DNA from: an uncultured Prevotellaceae bacterium
Lineage (GTDB): Bacteria; Bacteroidota; Bacteroidia; Bacteroidales; Bacteroidaceae
Direction: 5' to 3'
Assembly (NCBI GenBank): GCA_900318915.1
Contig: ONMI01000002.1
Span: 1-61,998 of the forward strand
Length of the DNA: 61,998 nucleotides
The notes beneath the pieces are model-generated. The model saw only the letters and a list, made by a program, of their open reading frames with translations, had not been told where the DNA came from and made no database searches. This document shows positions 61,622 to 61,998 of this stretch, piece by piece (the first letter of the stretch is position 1; each line of letters starts with the position of its first letter). The position numbers were made by a program, and so were the translations under genes.

Positions 61622-61998
61622 ATGAAGAAATTACAGATACGCATTGTACTGTTTGCCGCACTCACCCTGCTGTTCAGTTCCTGCCTGAACGACGAGGAGG
61701 AAGAGGTAACCTATTACGGCGACGCCGCCATCACCACCTTTGTGCTGGGCACGCTGAACCGCACCGTACACACCACCACCTCGAGCGGTGCCGACAGCAC
61801 CTACACCACCACGGTGTCTGGGAGCAGTTACAAATGCTACATCGACCAGGTGAACCGTGTGATATACAATGCCGACTCGCTGCCCACCGGCACCGACATA
61901 TCCCATGTGCTGGTGACCATCACCGCCAAGAACGGCGGCACCATCACCATCAAGAATATAGACAGCGACACCCTGACCTACTACAGCAGCACCGACTC
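61622..61998 (+). CDS. Lipoprotein of the DUF6242-like type, 5' part only (partial)
   Basis: The frame runs off the right edge. The N-terminus MKKLQIRIVLFAALTLLFSS ends at a lipobox-like SSC followed by acidic LNDEEEEV. This is the Bacteroidetes lipoprotein export type, and the acidic run after cysteine favours surface exposure. The following sequence (TYYGDAAITTFVLGTLNRTV, then SYKCYIDQVNRVIYNADSLP) resembles the N-terminal domain of DUF6242 proteins in Bacteroidales. About 125 codons are visible, so the rest is unknown. Confidence 0.75.
   Translation, partial: MKKLQIRIVLFAALTLLFSSCLNDEEEEVTYYGDAAITTFVLGTLNRTVHTTTSSGADSTYTTTVSGSSYKCYIDQVNRVIYNADSLPTGTDISHVLVTITAKNGGTITIKNIDSDTLTYYSSTD

Overview
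The window looks like a chromosomal segment of a Bacteroidales bacterium, most likely Prevotellaceae (Prevotella/Segatella-like). This rests on many Bacteroidetes-type promoters (-33 TTTG, about 20 bp, -7 TAnnTTTG), a UpxY-type NusG paralogue heading a polysaccharide locus, a C10 (interpain/streptopain-like) protease, a long-form signal peptidase I, a DUF2851 protein, a KorAB pair and an ATP-type PEP carboxykinase. The assignment is from gene content and motifs only. No rRNA, tRNA, CRISPR array, insertion sequence or phage gene was recognised.

Layout. 1-9808: a housekeeping run on the + strand with rimP (3' end), nusA, infB, the SUF iron-sulfur cluster genes sufB-sufC-sufD-sufS, and rnhB. 9842-26865: a large surface-polysaccharide locus. 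After a membrane acyltransferase and a promoter/leader hairpin come the antiterminator UpxY, six glycosyltransferases, a Wzy-like polymerase, a Wzx-like flippase, Wza-like and Wzc-like export proteins, a WcaJ-like initiating sugar transferase, a WecG/TagA-family transferase, two hexapeptide acetyltransferases and a radical SAM protein. Many genes overlap by ATGA, so translation is probably coupled. The Wzc homologue has lost most hallmarks of a BY-kinase and no partner phosphatase is present. No nucleotide-sugar synthesis genes are in the locus.

26959-34851: accessory and secreted functions. These are a C10 protease with its own promoter, a convergent LicD-family transferase and AlbA_2/Schlafen-type protein, a secreted esterase diverging from a sialate O-acetylesterase-like SGNH protein, and a Nudix hydrolase. 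34943-40645: topA-aroK-speA-argB, with a 9-bp tandem repeat array between aroK and speA whose open frame ends in an ATGA overlap with the speA start. 40726-41695: an ECF sigma factor with a small membrane partner. 41856-43629 (minus): a CPBP protease and ribF, preceded by a duplicated 73-bp element in which each copy carries a full promoter. 43898-48119: a mutarotase-like protein, then dusB, dprA, a thioesterase and a DUF2851 protein on the minus strand.

48437-53599: dapB, lepB, a WbqC-like protein, an SH3b-SPOR-like protein and a convergent orphan AAA+ ATPase. 53867-61998: korA-korB, a GH18 glycosidase with a ThuA-like C-terminus, upp, pckA, a 31-codon membrane micro-ORF and the start of a lipoprotein gene. 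The most interesting points are the degenerate Wzc, the 9-bp repeat ORF upstream of speA, the promoter-bearing 73-bp repeat, the UpxY leader, the radical SAM gene and the micro-ORF.
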